DNA of 64,000 nt, taken from assembly GCA_964394665.1 (NCBI GenBank), contig CAYMYN010000009.1, positions 60,086 through 124,085 of the forward strand, given 5' to 3'. A model generated the notes under the pieces. That model saw nothing but the letters and a program-made list of their open reading frames with translations, searched no databases and was not told the DNA's origin. Positions 8,113 to 15,869 of the stretch are shown one piece after another. The first letter of the stretch is position 1. The number at the start of each line of letters is the position of its first letter. The DNA comes from CAYMYN01 sp964394665 (lineage in GTDB: Bacteria > Planctomycetota > UBA1135 > GCA-002686595). The translations under genes were made by a program, and so were the position numbers.

Positions 8113-10944
8113 ATGGGGCGGCATTCGCGGGGGAACGGGGCGGCGCGGGGGGGGAGGTCCATCGGGACCTGGATCGCGCTGGCGATCGGAGGCGCGTTCT
8201 TGGGCGCGTGCAGCAACGGCGAGACGGGCACGCAGGCGCTGCGCACCGCGAGCTCGTGCATGTTGTGCCACAACGGTTCGTTGCACGCGGACTACTCGGG
8301 GCCGGGCCTCGAGAACCCGCACCCCTTCGGGGCCGCGGCGAACCTCGACTGCACCGCCTGCCACGGTGGCAACGGCGAGGGGCGCACGCACCTCCAAGCC
8401 CACGTGCCGCCGCCGCCCCAGATCGGCGACCGGGCCTTCCAGGACGGCAACGCGCTGGCGTACTTCAACCGCCGCACCCTGGCCGGCGTCGACACTTTCC
8501 CCGACTACACGGTGGACGGGGTCACCTACACGGCGCTCGACTGGCTGCGCTTCGTGAACCCCGGCGACCTGCGCGTGACGCAGGCCGGCATGGGCTGCGG
8601 GACCTGCCACACGGCGCACTCCGAGAGCGTCGCCTCCAGTCTGCTCGCGACCTCGGCCGGTATCCTCTCGGGCGCGATGTACGCCATCGGCGCCGACAAC
8701 CAGGTGCCGGAGAACCAGGGGCTGTACGAGGACACCGCCGCCGACCTGGCGTTCCGCGCCATCGAGGACGACGGCTTCGACCTGGGCCTGGGCATCGTGG
8801 GCGCCGTGCCGCGGCTCATCCAGCAGCCGGTCTACAGCGTGCGCAACTCGACCGCGCCGGGCCAGATCCACAACAACCAGGGCTACACCGCGGGACAGCT
8901 CGCCACCGAGCGCCTGGCCGACGGCCGCGTGGCGAGCGACTCGCACCTGGCGCGCCTGTTCCAGGAACAGGTGGCCTTCACGTGCGGCGACTGTCACCTC
9001 GGGAGCGCGGGCGCCAACAACCGCGCGGGTGACTTCCGCTCCTCGGGCTGCACCGCGTGCCACATGCCCTACAGCCTGGGCGGGCGCACCGGCAGCCAGG
9101 ACCCGCACGTCAACCGCCTCGAGCCGGCGAACCCGGACGCGATCCAGGCCCCCGAGCGCGCGCACGTGCGCGGCCACCGCATCCTGAGCGTGGCGCAGGA
9201 GCTCCCCGGCGGCACGCACGTCCCGGGCATCGACGACCTCTCGTGCGCGGGCTGCCACCAGGGCTCGAACCGCACCGTGATGCAGTACTGGGGCATCCGC
9301 CTCGACCAGAACGAGGACGTGCGGCGCGGCGTGCAGTACCCGGCCAACCCGGTCACGCGCCAGACGACGCAGAACGACACGCGCCTGTTCGACCCGGCGG
9401 TGGGCAACACGACGTTCAACGGCCGCCGGCACCACCAGTACCTTGCGTTCGAGGACTACGACGGCGACGGTCGCGACGACACGCCGGCCGACGTGCACCA
9501 CGAGGCCGGCATGGGCTGCATCGACTGCCACGGCAGCCACGACCTGCACGGCGGTCCGGTGGGCGACGGGCACAGCCCCTTGCTCTCGCGCATGGAGCAG
9601 GCGGTGGCGATCACCTGCACGAGCTGCCACGGTGACGTCGACGCCTACGCGACGACCGCCGAAGGCTCGAGCTACCAGGGGGAAGTGGGGCAACACGCCC
9701 TCGACGCCAAGGGCAACGTCCTGCGGCACGTGCGCCGCGAGCAGGACGGCAACTACTACCTCTACAGCCGCCTGACGGGCAATCGCCACTACGTGCCCCA
9801 GACGCGCGACGTCACCGTGGACACCGGCGCCGTGCACCCCTTCGAGGGCACGCCGATCTACAGCCCGGCGGCGTCCTTCGCGATGGGGCGCATCGACGGC
9901 CAAGCCTCGACGGGCCTCGGGCCGCAGCAGCAGGCGGGCGGTCACGCGGGTTTCAGCCACACCGACCGCATGGACTGCGCCTCGTGCCACTCCTCGTGGA
10001 CGAACACCTGCATGGGCTGCCACCTCGAGGGCGAGTACAACCTGGGCAACAACTTCTCGAACATCACCGGCGAGCGCATCGTCTTCCGCGAGCGCTTCGC
10101 CGACTTCGTCTACCAGTCTCCCTTGCCCTTCCAGCTCGGCATCAACGCCCACGGCAAGATCGCGCAGTTCAGCGCCAACACCAAGACCTTCTTCCGCTAC
10201 CGCGACCTGAACGGCCAGCGCTCGGACGTGTTCGCCTTCTCGGACCGCAACGCCTCCGGCAACGCACCGGGGGATCCCTTCCCGGCGCTCTCGCACAACG
10301 CGATCCTGGCGCACTCGATCCGCGGTCGGGTCACGCCGCAGGCGGAGGGCCCCCGTTACTGCGTCGCCTGCCACCTGACCGAGAACGCGCTCGACAACTG
10401 GGGCCCGCAGTACGAGGCCTTCCGCACGGCGATCGCCACCGGCGACTACGGGAGCCTCGACTTCGAGCTGCTGAAGACCCACATCGGCCGCAACACGGGC
10501 AACCAGCTCGACTCGCCCTTCTGGGTCCACATGGTGGCGGGCCTGGGCAGCGGGTTGTTCCTGTTCGACGCCCAAGGGGCGCCGGTCAACCCGCTGGACA
10601 CGAGCGCCCAGCGCAAGCCCTTGAACGCCGCGCCGGCGGGTCTCTTCGATCCCGACAACGTCGTCTACGACCTCGATCGCATCGTGGGCCCGGACGGACG
10701 CTCGTACGCCTCGAACAACCACGCGCTGCTCGATCCGGGAGGGCTCGGGAACCTGCGCCAGGGCGCGAGCGACCCGCTGCTCGCGGGGCCCCTGGGCCAG
10801 AACCTGACGCGCATGCTCGCCCACCCGACCCAGGGTCTGGTGCTCGACTCGTGGTACGACGCCGACGGTGTCCCGCGCGGCAACGCCGGGGCGTTGGTCG
10901 GCGGCGCGGGCGCGGGCGGAGCCGCGCAGGGGGACGGGCAGTGA
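8113..10944 (+). CDS. 11-haem outer-membrane lipoprotein cytochrome
   Basis: This 943-residue protein starts at ATG 8113. It has a basic N-terminus, a hydrophobic core and a clear lipobox (FLGAC-SN), so it is predicted to be lipid-anchored. I count 11 CXXCH motifs, spread widely through the first about 750 residues and separated by long beta-rich stretches with Asp/Asn-Gly turns. An EF-hand-like YDGDGRDD segment may bind calcium. The last about 190 residues have no haem. Large, sparsely haemylated lipoprotein cytochromes of this type serve as surface terminal reductases (compare MtrC/OmcA and Geobacter OmcX-like proteins). I see no clear homology to a named one. It lies 152 nt after the 7-haem gene, close enough to be in the same transcript. 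Surface display is likely but not proven by sequence. Confidence 0.9.
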   Translation: MGRHSRGNGAARGGRSIGTWIALAIGGAFLGACSNGETGTQALRTASSCMLCHNGSLHADYSGPGLENPHPFGAAANLDCTACHGGNGEGRTHLQAHVPPPPQIGDRAFQDGNALAYFNRRTLAGVDTFPDYTVDGVTYTALDWLRFVNPGDLRVTQAGMGCGTCHTAHSESVASSLLATSAGILSGAMYAIGADNQVPENQGLYEDTAADLAFRAIEDDGFDLGLGIVGAVPRLIQQPVYSVRNSTAPGQIHNNQGYTAGQLATERLADGRVASDSHLARLFQEQVAFTCGDCHLGSAGANNRAGDFRSSGCTACHMPYSLGGRTGSQDPHVNRLEPANPDAIQAPERAHVRGHRILSVAQELPGGTHVPGIDDLSCAGCHQGSNRTVMQYWGIRLDQNEDVRRGVQYPANPVTRQTTQNDTRLFDPAVGNTTFNGRRHHQYLAFEDYDGDGRDDTPADVHHEAGMGCIDCHGSHDLHGGPVGDGHSPLLSRMEQAVAITCTSCHGDVDAYATTAEGSSYQGEVGQHALDAKGNVLRHVRREQDGNYYLYSRLTGNRHYVPQTRDVTVDTGAVHPFEGTPIYSPAASFAMGRIDGQASTGLGPQQQAGGHAGFSHTDRMDCASCHSSWTNTCMGCHLEGEYNLGNNFSNITGERIVFRERFADFVYQSPLPFQLGINAHGKIAQFSANTKTFFRYRDLNGQRSDVFAFSDRNASGNAPGDPFPALSHNAILAHSIRGRVTPQAEGPRYCVACHLTENALDNWGPQYEAFRTAIATGDYGSLDFELLKTHIGRNTGNQLDSPFWVHMVAGLGSGLFLFDAQGAPVNPLDTSAQRKPLNAAPAGLFDPDNVVYDLDRIVGPDGRSYASNNHALLDPGGLGNLRQGASDPLLAGPLGQNLTRMLAHPTQGLVLDSWYDADGVPRGNAGALVGGAGAGGAAQGDGQ

Positions 10945-10998
10945 GAGGCCGAGAAACAATCGAGCGGACCCGGAACGGACGCAGAGCAGATGATCCGG

Positions 10999-11075
10999 AC
11001 GGCCTCTCAGAACGCCTTTTGTACGGCCGGCAAGCCGGCCGTACCGAGAGTGCTCGAGTTCCTCTCACACTCTGA
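10999..11075 (+). repeat. Dispersed 3'-end hairpin element, copy A
   Basis: This 77-bp element begins ACGGCCTC and ends CTCTCACACTCTGA. It starts 55 nt after the stop of the 11-haem cytochrome gene. Its centre is a perfect stem, GTACGGCCGGC (11021-11031) and GCCGGCCGTAC (11034-11044), closed by AA. A second copy lies at 37921-37998 on the other strand. Flanks match closely and the stem differs by paired changes. The position after a stop codon suggests a terminator or an RNA 3'-end element. It could also be a REP-like mobile remnant. Confidence 0.65.
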
Positions 11076-11082
11076 CTCCCGT

Positions 11083-12381
11083 TCAAGCCGGCGAACGCGG
11101 ACCCTGCTGCCAACTCGCGAAGACCTCGGCGCCGTCCTCGGTGACGGCGGCGATGTTCTCGAGCCGAATCCCGAAGCGGCCGGGCAGGTAGACGCCGGGC
11201 TCGACGCTGAAGGTCATGCCGGGCGCGAGCACGACCTCGCTGCCGCCGTCGAGGTAGGGGTCCTCGTGGCCCTCGAGCCCGATGCCGTGGCCTAGACGGT
11301 GCGTGAAGGTGCGGTAGCCGGGACCGAAGCCCGCGCGCTCGAGGCTCTGGCGCGCGATCGCGTCGAGCTCACGGCAACGCACGCCGGGCCGGATCGCGTC
11401 GAAGGCGCGGCGTTGGGCGTCGCGCACCGCGTTCCAGGCCGCGAGCACGTCGGAGGGAACCTCGCCGAAGGGCACCCAGGTGCGCGTGTTGTCGCTCTGG
11501 TAGCCGTGCAGCGCGCCGCCCGTGTCGACGAGCAACACCTCGCCGGCGTCGAGCCGGTCGTCGCCCGAGCCGCCGTGGGGATCCGCCGAGGCCGGGCCGA
11601 CCAGGGTCAGGTCCCACAGGTCGACGAGGCCCAGCTTGGTCTGCGCGGCGCGCACCCGCGCGCGCACCTCGGCCGAGGAGAGCGGCCCAGAGAGGCTCGC
11701 GTGCACCGCCTCGAGGGCCAGGTGCGTCAGCTCGTTCGCGCGCCGCAGCAGCTCGAGCTCGCGCGGTTCCTTGCGCGCGCGCAGCTCGATCACCACGTCG
11801 TGGGCCAGGGGCAGGCTGGGTTGGCCCAGGGCCCGGGCGAGCTCGTGCACGAAGCGGTAGCGCACCCAGGGTTCGGCGCCGACGCGCGTCGTGCCGCGGC
11901 GGCGCAGCTCGGCGGCGAGGGGCACGAAGGGGTACTCGTGTTCGTCCCAGCCGAGCACGTCGCCGCCCGGTCCGCCCTGGGCCTCGAACTGGCGCCGCGC
12001 GCGGGCCACCTCGAAGGCGGGCGCGACCCAGAAGTGCGAGCCGTCGGCCAACACCACCAGCGCGAACAGGCGCTCGGAGAAGCCCCAGCGCACGTCGGTG
12101 AGGTAGCGCAGCGTCGCGCCGGGCTCGATCAAGAGCGCGTCGAGGCCGTGCGCCGCGAGGATGCGCCCCAACCGGGCGCGGCGCAGGGCGCGTTCCCCGG
12201 CCGAGATCGGCGCCAGCGGCGGGCGCGGGTCGGCGAGCCCGGCGAAGAGTTCGGCCGGCTCCCCGTCCTCCCGCGCCGCGTTCGCCGCGCAGCCGACCAG
12301 GATGCCGCCGGTCGCGATCCCCGCTCCGAACTCCAACAGGTTCCGCCGGCTGGGCACGCCCGCTCGCAGGGAGTCGATCAT
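11083..12381 (-). CDS. M24-family metallopeptidase (Xaa-Pro aminopeptidase-like), Tat lipoprotein
   Basis: This 432-residue protein has an N-terminal creatinase-like domain and a C-terminal pita-bread M24 domain. The metal-binding residues can be read in order: Asp in LVDTGG, Asp in SDNTRTW, His in HRLGHGIGLEGHE, Glu in SVEPGVY and Glu in IRLENI. The N-terminus carries SRRNLLEF, a twin-arginine (Tat) motif, followed by a hydrophobic run and VGC with the lipidated Cys at residue 31. The enzyme should therefore be folded in the cytoplasm and exported as a lipoprotein. It probably removes N-terminal residues next to proline from peptides. Export is unusual for this family, which is mostly cytoplasmic. 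It converges on the cytochrome gene, with the hairpin element between them. Confidence 0.9.
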   Translation of the reverse strand: MIDSLRAGVPSRRNLLEFGAGIATGGILVGCAANAAREDGEPAELFAGLADPRPPLAPISAGERALRRARLGRILAAHGLDALLIEPGATLRYLTDVRWGFSERLFALVVLADGSHFWVAPAFEVARARRQFEAQGGPGGDVLGWDEHEYPFVPLAAELRRRGTTRVGAEPWVRYRFVHELARALGQPSLPLAHDVVIELRARKEPRELELLRRANELTHLALEAVHASLSGPLSSAEVRARVRAAQTKLGLVDLWDLTLVGPASADPHGGSGDDRLDAGEVLLVDTGGALHGYQSDNTRTWVPFGEVPSDVLAAWNAVRDAQRRAFDAIRPGVRCRELDAIARQSLERAGFGPGYRTFTHRLGHGIGLEGHEDPYLDGGSEVVLAPGMTFSVEPGVYLPGRFGIRLENIAAVTEDGAEVFASWQQGPRSPA

Positions 12382-12421
12382 GCCCCGAGGGTGCGCGCCG
12401 GCGCCCCGGGAAACAAGGGCC

Positions 12422-13663
12422 TCAGCGTTCCGCGGGACGCCCGTCCTGCGCGCCCGCTTGGGCCGACCACTCCTCGCGGTTCGTCTCCCACCAGGCGAGC
12501 CAGGCGCGGGCGGTGGGGCCGGGCTTCGCGCCGGTCAGGCGCGCGAGGGAGCCGCGGATCACCTGGCTCTCGTAGGCGAAGCCGTACTCGGTCACCGAGT
12601 GCACGCCGGCCTCCAGCACCGCCCCCTCGATCAACACGTTGACCTGCGGATCGGCCACGGCCTGGAACTGCGCCACCTCGACGTCGAAGTCCTGCACGTA
12701 GGCGAACTGGCGGCCGACGAAGAGGTAGGAGTGGGGCGTGGGCCGCGCCGCCGAACCGCGCTGGGTCGAGAGGGCCGCGAGGCTCGCCATCAGCGGCTCG
12801 ACCGTGGCCGCGAACCCCATGTGGCCGAGGGCCTCGGCGGATTGGGTGCGCAGGCGCGGGTTGGGGCTGGCGAGGGCGCGCACGAGCGGCGCGGCCACCA
12901 CCGGCTCGCCCGTCGCGCGCAGCGCCAGGCTGGCGTGACGGCGCACCTCCTGCGAGGGATCGAGGGCCGCCAGCAGGATCAGGTTTTCGAGCTCCGCACC
13001 GGGCAGCAGGCGACCGAGGGCCTGGGCGGCAAAGGCCCGCCGCGCGACGGTCTTGGAGGCGAGGGCCGCGCGCAGCTCGGGGTGCAGCGCGACCAGGTCG
13101 GCGCGCGCCAGCTCGCCCAGGGCGGCCTCGCGCATCGAGGGCGAGGCGCCGACGGCCCAGGAGACGAGCGCCGCGCGGGCCGCGGCCGGCTCGCCCCCGT
13201 CCGCGCTGGGCACGTTGAACAGGCGCCATTCGCCGAGCAACGCGATCGCGCCCGGCGCATGGGGGTCCTCCTCGAGCACGCGGTCGAGCAGCGCGACCCC
13301 TTCGTCGAGCAGCCCCTCCCCGAGCATCCAGGCGCACAGCTCGAGGCGCGCGGCGGGCTCCGGGCCCACCGTCCGCTCGCGGCGCCGGAGCTCGGCGAGC
13401 AGGTCGCGCTCGAGTTCCGCGCGCCGCACCGCGCCCTCGGGCAACGCCTTCCAGGTCGAGCCGCTGCGCCACTCCCACGTCGCTCCCTGCTGACGCGTTT
13501 GGGCGCGCAGGGTGCCGCCGCCCACGAGGTGCAGCACGCGGCGCTGGGGACGGACCTCGGTGTCCTGGGTCGGTTGGGTCTCCTGGGGGAGCGCGGTCGA
13601 GGGCGTCGCGAGGCCGAGGGGCAGGAGCACGAGCAGCGGCAGCAGGGATCGGGTGCGGGTCAT
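12422..13663 (-). CDS. Secreted HEAT-repeat protein
   Basis: This 413-residue protein starts at ATG 13663, with CCGGAG just upstream. The reading frame extends further upstream, but that part looks like translated intergenic GC-rich DNA. An N-terminal signal peptide (MTRTRSLLPLLVLLPLGLA, cleaved near ALPQ) is followed by a beta region and then helical repeats. The repeats, at about residues 190-330, have the HEAT/PBS-lyase pattern with phrases such as SQEVRRHASLALRA and NPRLRTQSAEALGHMG. The C-terminus is Trp-rich. HEAT repeats form extended scaffolds for protein binding. No enzyme motif is visible. It lies 40 nt from the peptidase gene on the same strand and may be cotranscribed with it. Its function is unknown. 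Confidence 0.8.
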   Translation of the reverse strand: MTRTRSLLPLLVLLPLGLATPSTALPQETQPTQDTEVRPQRRVLHLVGGGTLRAQTRQQGATWEWRSGSTWKALPEGAVRRAELERDLLAELRRRERTVGPEPAARLELCAWMLGEGLLDEGVALLDRVLEEDPHAPGAIALLGEWRLFNVPSADGGEPAAARAALVSWAVGASPSMREAALGELARADLVALHPELRAALASKTVARRAFAAQALGRLLPGAELENLILLAALDPSQEVRRHASLALRATGEPVVAAPLVRALASPNPRLRTQSAEALGHMGFAATVEPLMASLAALSTQRGSAARPTPHSYLFVGRQFAYVQDFDVEVAQFQAVADPQVNVLIEGAVLEAGVHSVTEYGFAYESQVIRGSLARLTGAKPGPTARAWLAWWETNREEWSAQAGAQDGRPAER

Positions 13664-13928
13664 GGCGCTCCGGAGGTCGGGGGTGGATCGTACGCGGGCG
13701 GCGCCGCGGGCGCAGGAAGCGTGCCTCGGGCGGCGGGGGAGCGGGGGCGTGCGACCCCGCACGGAGTGGAGCTCTCCTGCCGGCCGGCCCGCTCGACGCC
13801 GCGGGCGCGGGACGGCCCCGGGCACCGGCGGACCCCGGGACGCGTGCCGCAGCGAGCGGAGGCGCACCCCACCTGTCCCCGCCCACGGACACGGCCGCCG
13901 GGCGCGCGGGAACTGACCGGACCGGCAG

Positions 13929-13934
13929 TAGACT
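13929..13934 (+). promoter_or_regulatory. Candidate leaderless -10 element (TAGACT) of trmL
   Basis: TAGACT lies 7 nt upstream of the trmL ATG, in an otherwise GC-rich 278-bp gap. It fits TANNNT placed so that transcription would begin at or next to the start codon. There is no clear -35 box. The rest of the gap (13664-13928) shows nothing I can name. Confidence 0.45.
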
Positions 13935-13941
13935 CAGCGGG

Positions 13942-14508
13942 ATGGAGCTCGTCCTCGTGCACCCCGAGATCCCGCACAACACCGGCTGCGCCGCGCGCCT
14001 GGCGGCCGCCACCGGCGTGCGGCTGCACCTGGTCGAGCCCCTGGGTTTCTCCCTCGAGGACCGTTACCTCAAGCGCGCCGGCCTCGACTATTGGCCGCTC
14101 GTCGAGCTCGTCCTGCATCGCGACTGGGAGACGGCCGCCGGCGAGCTGGCCCGCGGCTCGGCGCGGCCCCTGGCCGAGCGCCTGCGGCCCTTCACGGCGC
14201 GCGGCGGGACCTCGCTCTTCGAGAGCGCCTTCGAGCCCGACGACGTGTTGCTCTTCGGGCGCGAGTCGAGCGGGCTGCCCGCCGAGCTCCTGGCGGGCAC
14301 CGAGGGCCGGCGCGTGTACGTGCCGATCCGCCCCGGGGTGCGTTCGCTGAACCTGGCCAACGCGGTGTGCCTGGGGCTCTACACCGCGCTCCACCGCTCG
14401 GGGTCGGCGTTGCCGGACAACGACGGGCGTTACGAGGCCCATCCGCTGGCGGCGCAGGACGTCTGGCCCTCCGAGCGCGTCGTGCGCGGGGCCGCGGGCG
14501 AAGCGTGA
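13942..14508 (+). CDS. trmL: tRNA (cytidine/uridine-34-2'-O)-methyltransferase TrmL
   Basis: This 188-residue SPOUT (trefoil-knot) methyltransferase has the three diagnostic segments. PEIPHNTGCAARLAAATG lies near the N-terminus, LFGRESSGLP at about residues 95-104, and IRPGVRSLNLANAV at about 127-140. TrmL methylates the wobble ribose of tRNA-Leu isoacceptors using S-adenosylmethionine and works as a homodimer. The protein is about 30 residues longer than the enterobacterial form because of an acidic C-terminal tail. It is the first gene of a translationally coupled series: its TGA overlaps the next ATG (TGATG), and the series runs on to the YqgE gene. The RlmD-type methyltransferase two genes on fits an RNA-modification theme. 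Confidence 0.92.
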   Translation: MELVLVHPEIPHNTGCAARLAAATGVRLHLVEPLGFSLEDRYLKRAGLDYWPLVELVLHRDWETAAGELARGSARPLAERLRPFTARGGTSLFESAFEPDDVLLFGRESSGLPAELLAGTEGRRVYVPIRPGVRSLNLANAVCLGLYTALHRSGSALPDNDGRYEAHPLAAQDVWPSERVVRGAAGEA

Positions 14509-15869
14509 TGGGGACCGTGCGCGAGGCCGGGGAACGACGTCGCTCCGAGGCGCCGCCGCCGCCCGGCGTTGGCGGCGTCCCGCCCCTGTCCCAGGCGCGC
14601 ATCCTGCGCGCCTGGTGGCCGTTGGCGGCGTCCTGGTTGTTGATGGGCGCCGAGCTGCCGGCCCTGGCCGCGGTCGTCGCGCGCCTGCCGGACCAGCAGA
14701 TCCACCTGGGCGCGTGGGGCGGCATCGTCTTCCCGGTCGCGCTGCTGATCGAGGCGCCGATCATCATGATGCTGGCCGCGTCGACGGCGCTCTCGCGCGA
14801 TCTGGCCAGCTTTCGCCTCCTGCGGCGCGTCGCCGACGGGGCGGGGCTGGCGCTCTCGGGTCTGCACGCGTTGATCGCCTTCACGCCGCTCTACGACCTG
14901 CTCGTCGTGGCGGCCATCGATCCGCCCGCCGAGCTCGTCGAGCCGGGCCGGCTCGGCTTGCAGATCATGGTGCCCTGGTCGTTCGCGATCGCCGACCGGC
15001 GCTTCCAGCAGGGCGCGTTGATCCGCTTCGGGCGCTCGCGCGCCGTGGGCCTGGGCACCGCCCTGCGCATGCTCTTCACGGCCACGACCCTCGCCATCGG
15101 GTACTTCCTGCGCCTGCCCGGCGTGGCCGTCGCGGCCAGCGCGATCACGGTCGGCGTGCTGGGCGAGATGGCCGTGGCACGGGTCGCGGTGCGCGGAATC
15201 CTGCGCAGCGAGATCACCCAGGCGCCGCCGCCGGCGACGCCGCTCACCGTGGGCCGCATCCTCTCCTTCTACCTGCCCCTGGCCCTGACGCCGCTGTTCA
15301 TGCTGGCCTCCCAACCGATCGGCGCGGCGGCCATCAGCCGCATGCCGCTCTCCGTGCTCGCGCTGGCATCCTGGCCGGTCGTCAACGGCCTGATCTTCGT
15401 GCTGCGCGCGCCCGGCATCGCCTTCAACGAGGTCGTCGTCTCCCAGGCCGACCAGCCCGGCGCCCTGCGCGAGTTCGCGCGTTTCTCGCGGCGCCTGGCC
15501 CTGGCCACGACGGCGGTGTTGCTGCTGCTCACCTACACGCCGCTCGCGGGCCTGTGGTTCGGGGCGCTCTCGGGGCTCGAGCCCGAGCTGGTCGAGCTGT
15601 CGGTGGCCTCCTTGCCCTGGGCCCTGCTCCTGCCCGCCACCGCGGTCTGGCAGTCCCACTACCACGGCCTGCTGGTCGCCGCGCACCGCACGCGCGGCGT
15701 GACCGAATCGGTGGCGGTGTTCCTGGCCGTGACGGCGGTGCTGCTGGTGGCGGGCGTCGCCACGCAGCGCTTCGACGGGCTCTCGGTGACCCTCGTGGCG
15801 CTGAGCGCGGGTCAGGTCGCGGCGGCCGCCTGGTCGCGTTGGCGTTGGACGCGGTGGTGCGCGCGATGA
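14508..15869 (+). CDS. MOP-superfamily transporter, ANKH/MATE-like
   Basis: This 453-residue polytopic membrane protein has about 11-12 hydrophobic segments after a polar N-terminal tail of about 30 residues. The N-terminal membrane region includes WWPLAASWLLMGAELPALAA and a later VALLIEAPIIMMLAASTALS. A Glu and a Pro sit in the helix there, as in MATE/ANKH-type exporters of the MOP superfamily. The phrase FAIADRRFQQGALIRFGRSR is a conserved loop that I associate with bacterial relatives of the pyrophosphate/citrate exporter ANKH. It would export a small solute or drug using an ion gradient; the substrate is unknown. It overlaps trmL by 3 nt and the methyltransferase gene by 4 nt, so it is coupled with both. 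The superfamily call is fair; the subfamily is less certain. Confidence 0.65.
   Translation: MGTVREAGERRRSEAPPPPGVGGVPPLSQARILRAWWPLAASWLLMGAELPALAAVVARLPDQQIHLGAWGGIVFPVALLIEAPIIMMLAASTALSRDLASFRLLRRVADGAGLALSGLHALIAFTPLYDLLVVAAIDPPAELVEPGRLGLQIMVPWSFAIADRRFQQGALIRFGRSRAVGLGTALRMLFTATTLAIGYFLRLPGVAVAASAITVGVLGEMAVARVAVRGILRSEITQAPPPATPLTVGRILSFYLPLALTPLFMLASQPIGAAAISRMPLSVLALASWPVVNGLIFVLRAPGIAFNEVVVSQADQPGALREFARFSRRLALATTAVLLLLTYTPLAGLWFGALSGLEPELVELSVASLPWALLLPATAVWQSHYHGLLVAAHRTRGVTESVAVFLAVTAVLLVAGVATQRFDGLSVTLVALSAGQVAAAAWSRWRWTRWCAR

Noticed and set aside
7810..10959. A 1049-codon open frame on the minus strand opposite the 11-haem cytochrome.
   Set aside because: Its translation is Arg/Ala/Val-rich without motifs, and it mirrors a gene with 11 haem sites and a lipobox. 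Long antisense frames are expected at this GC level.
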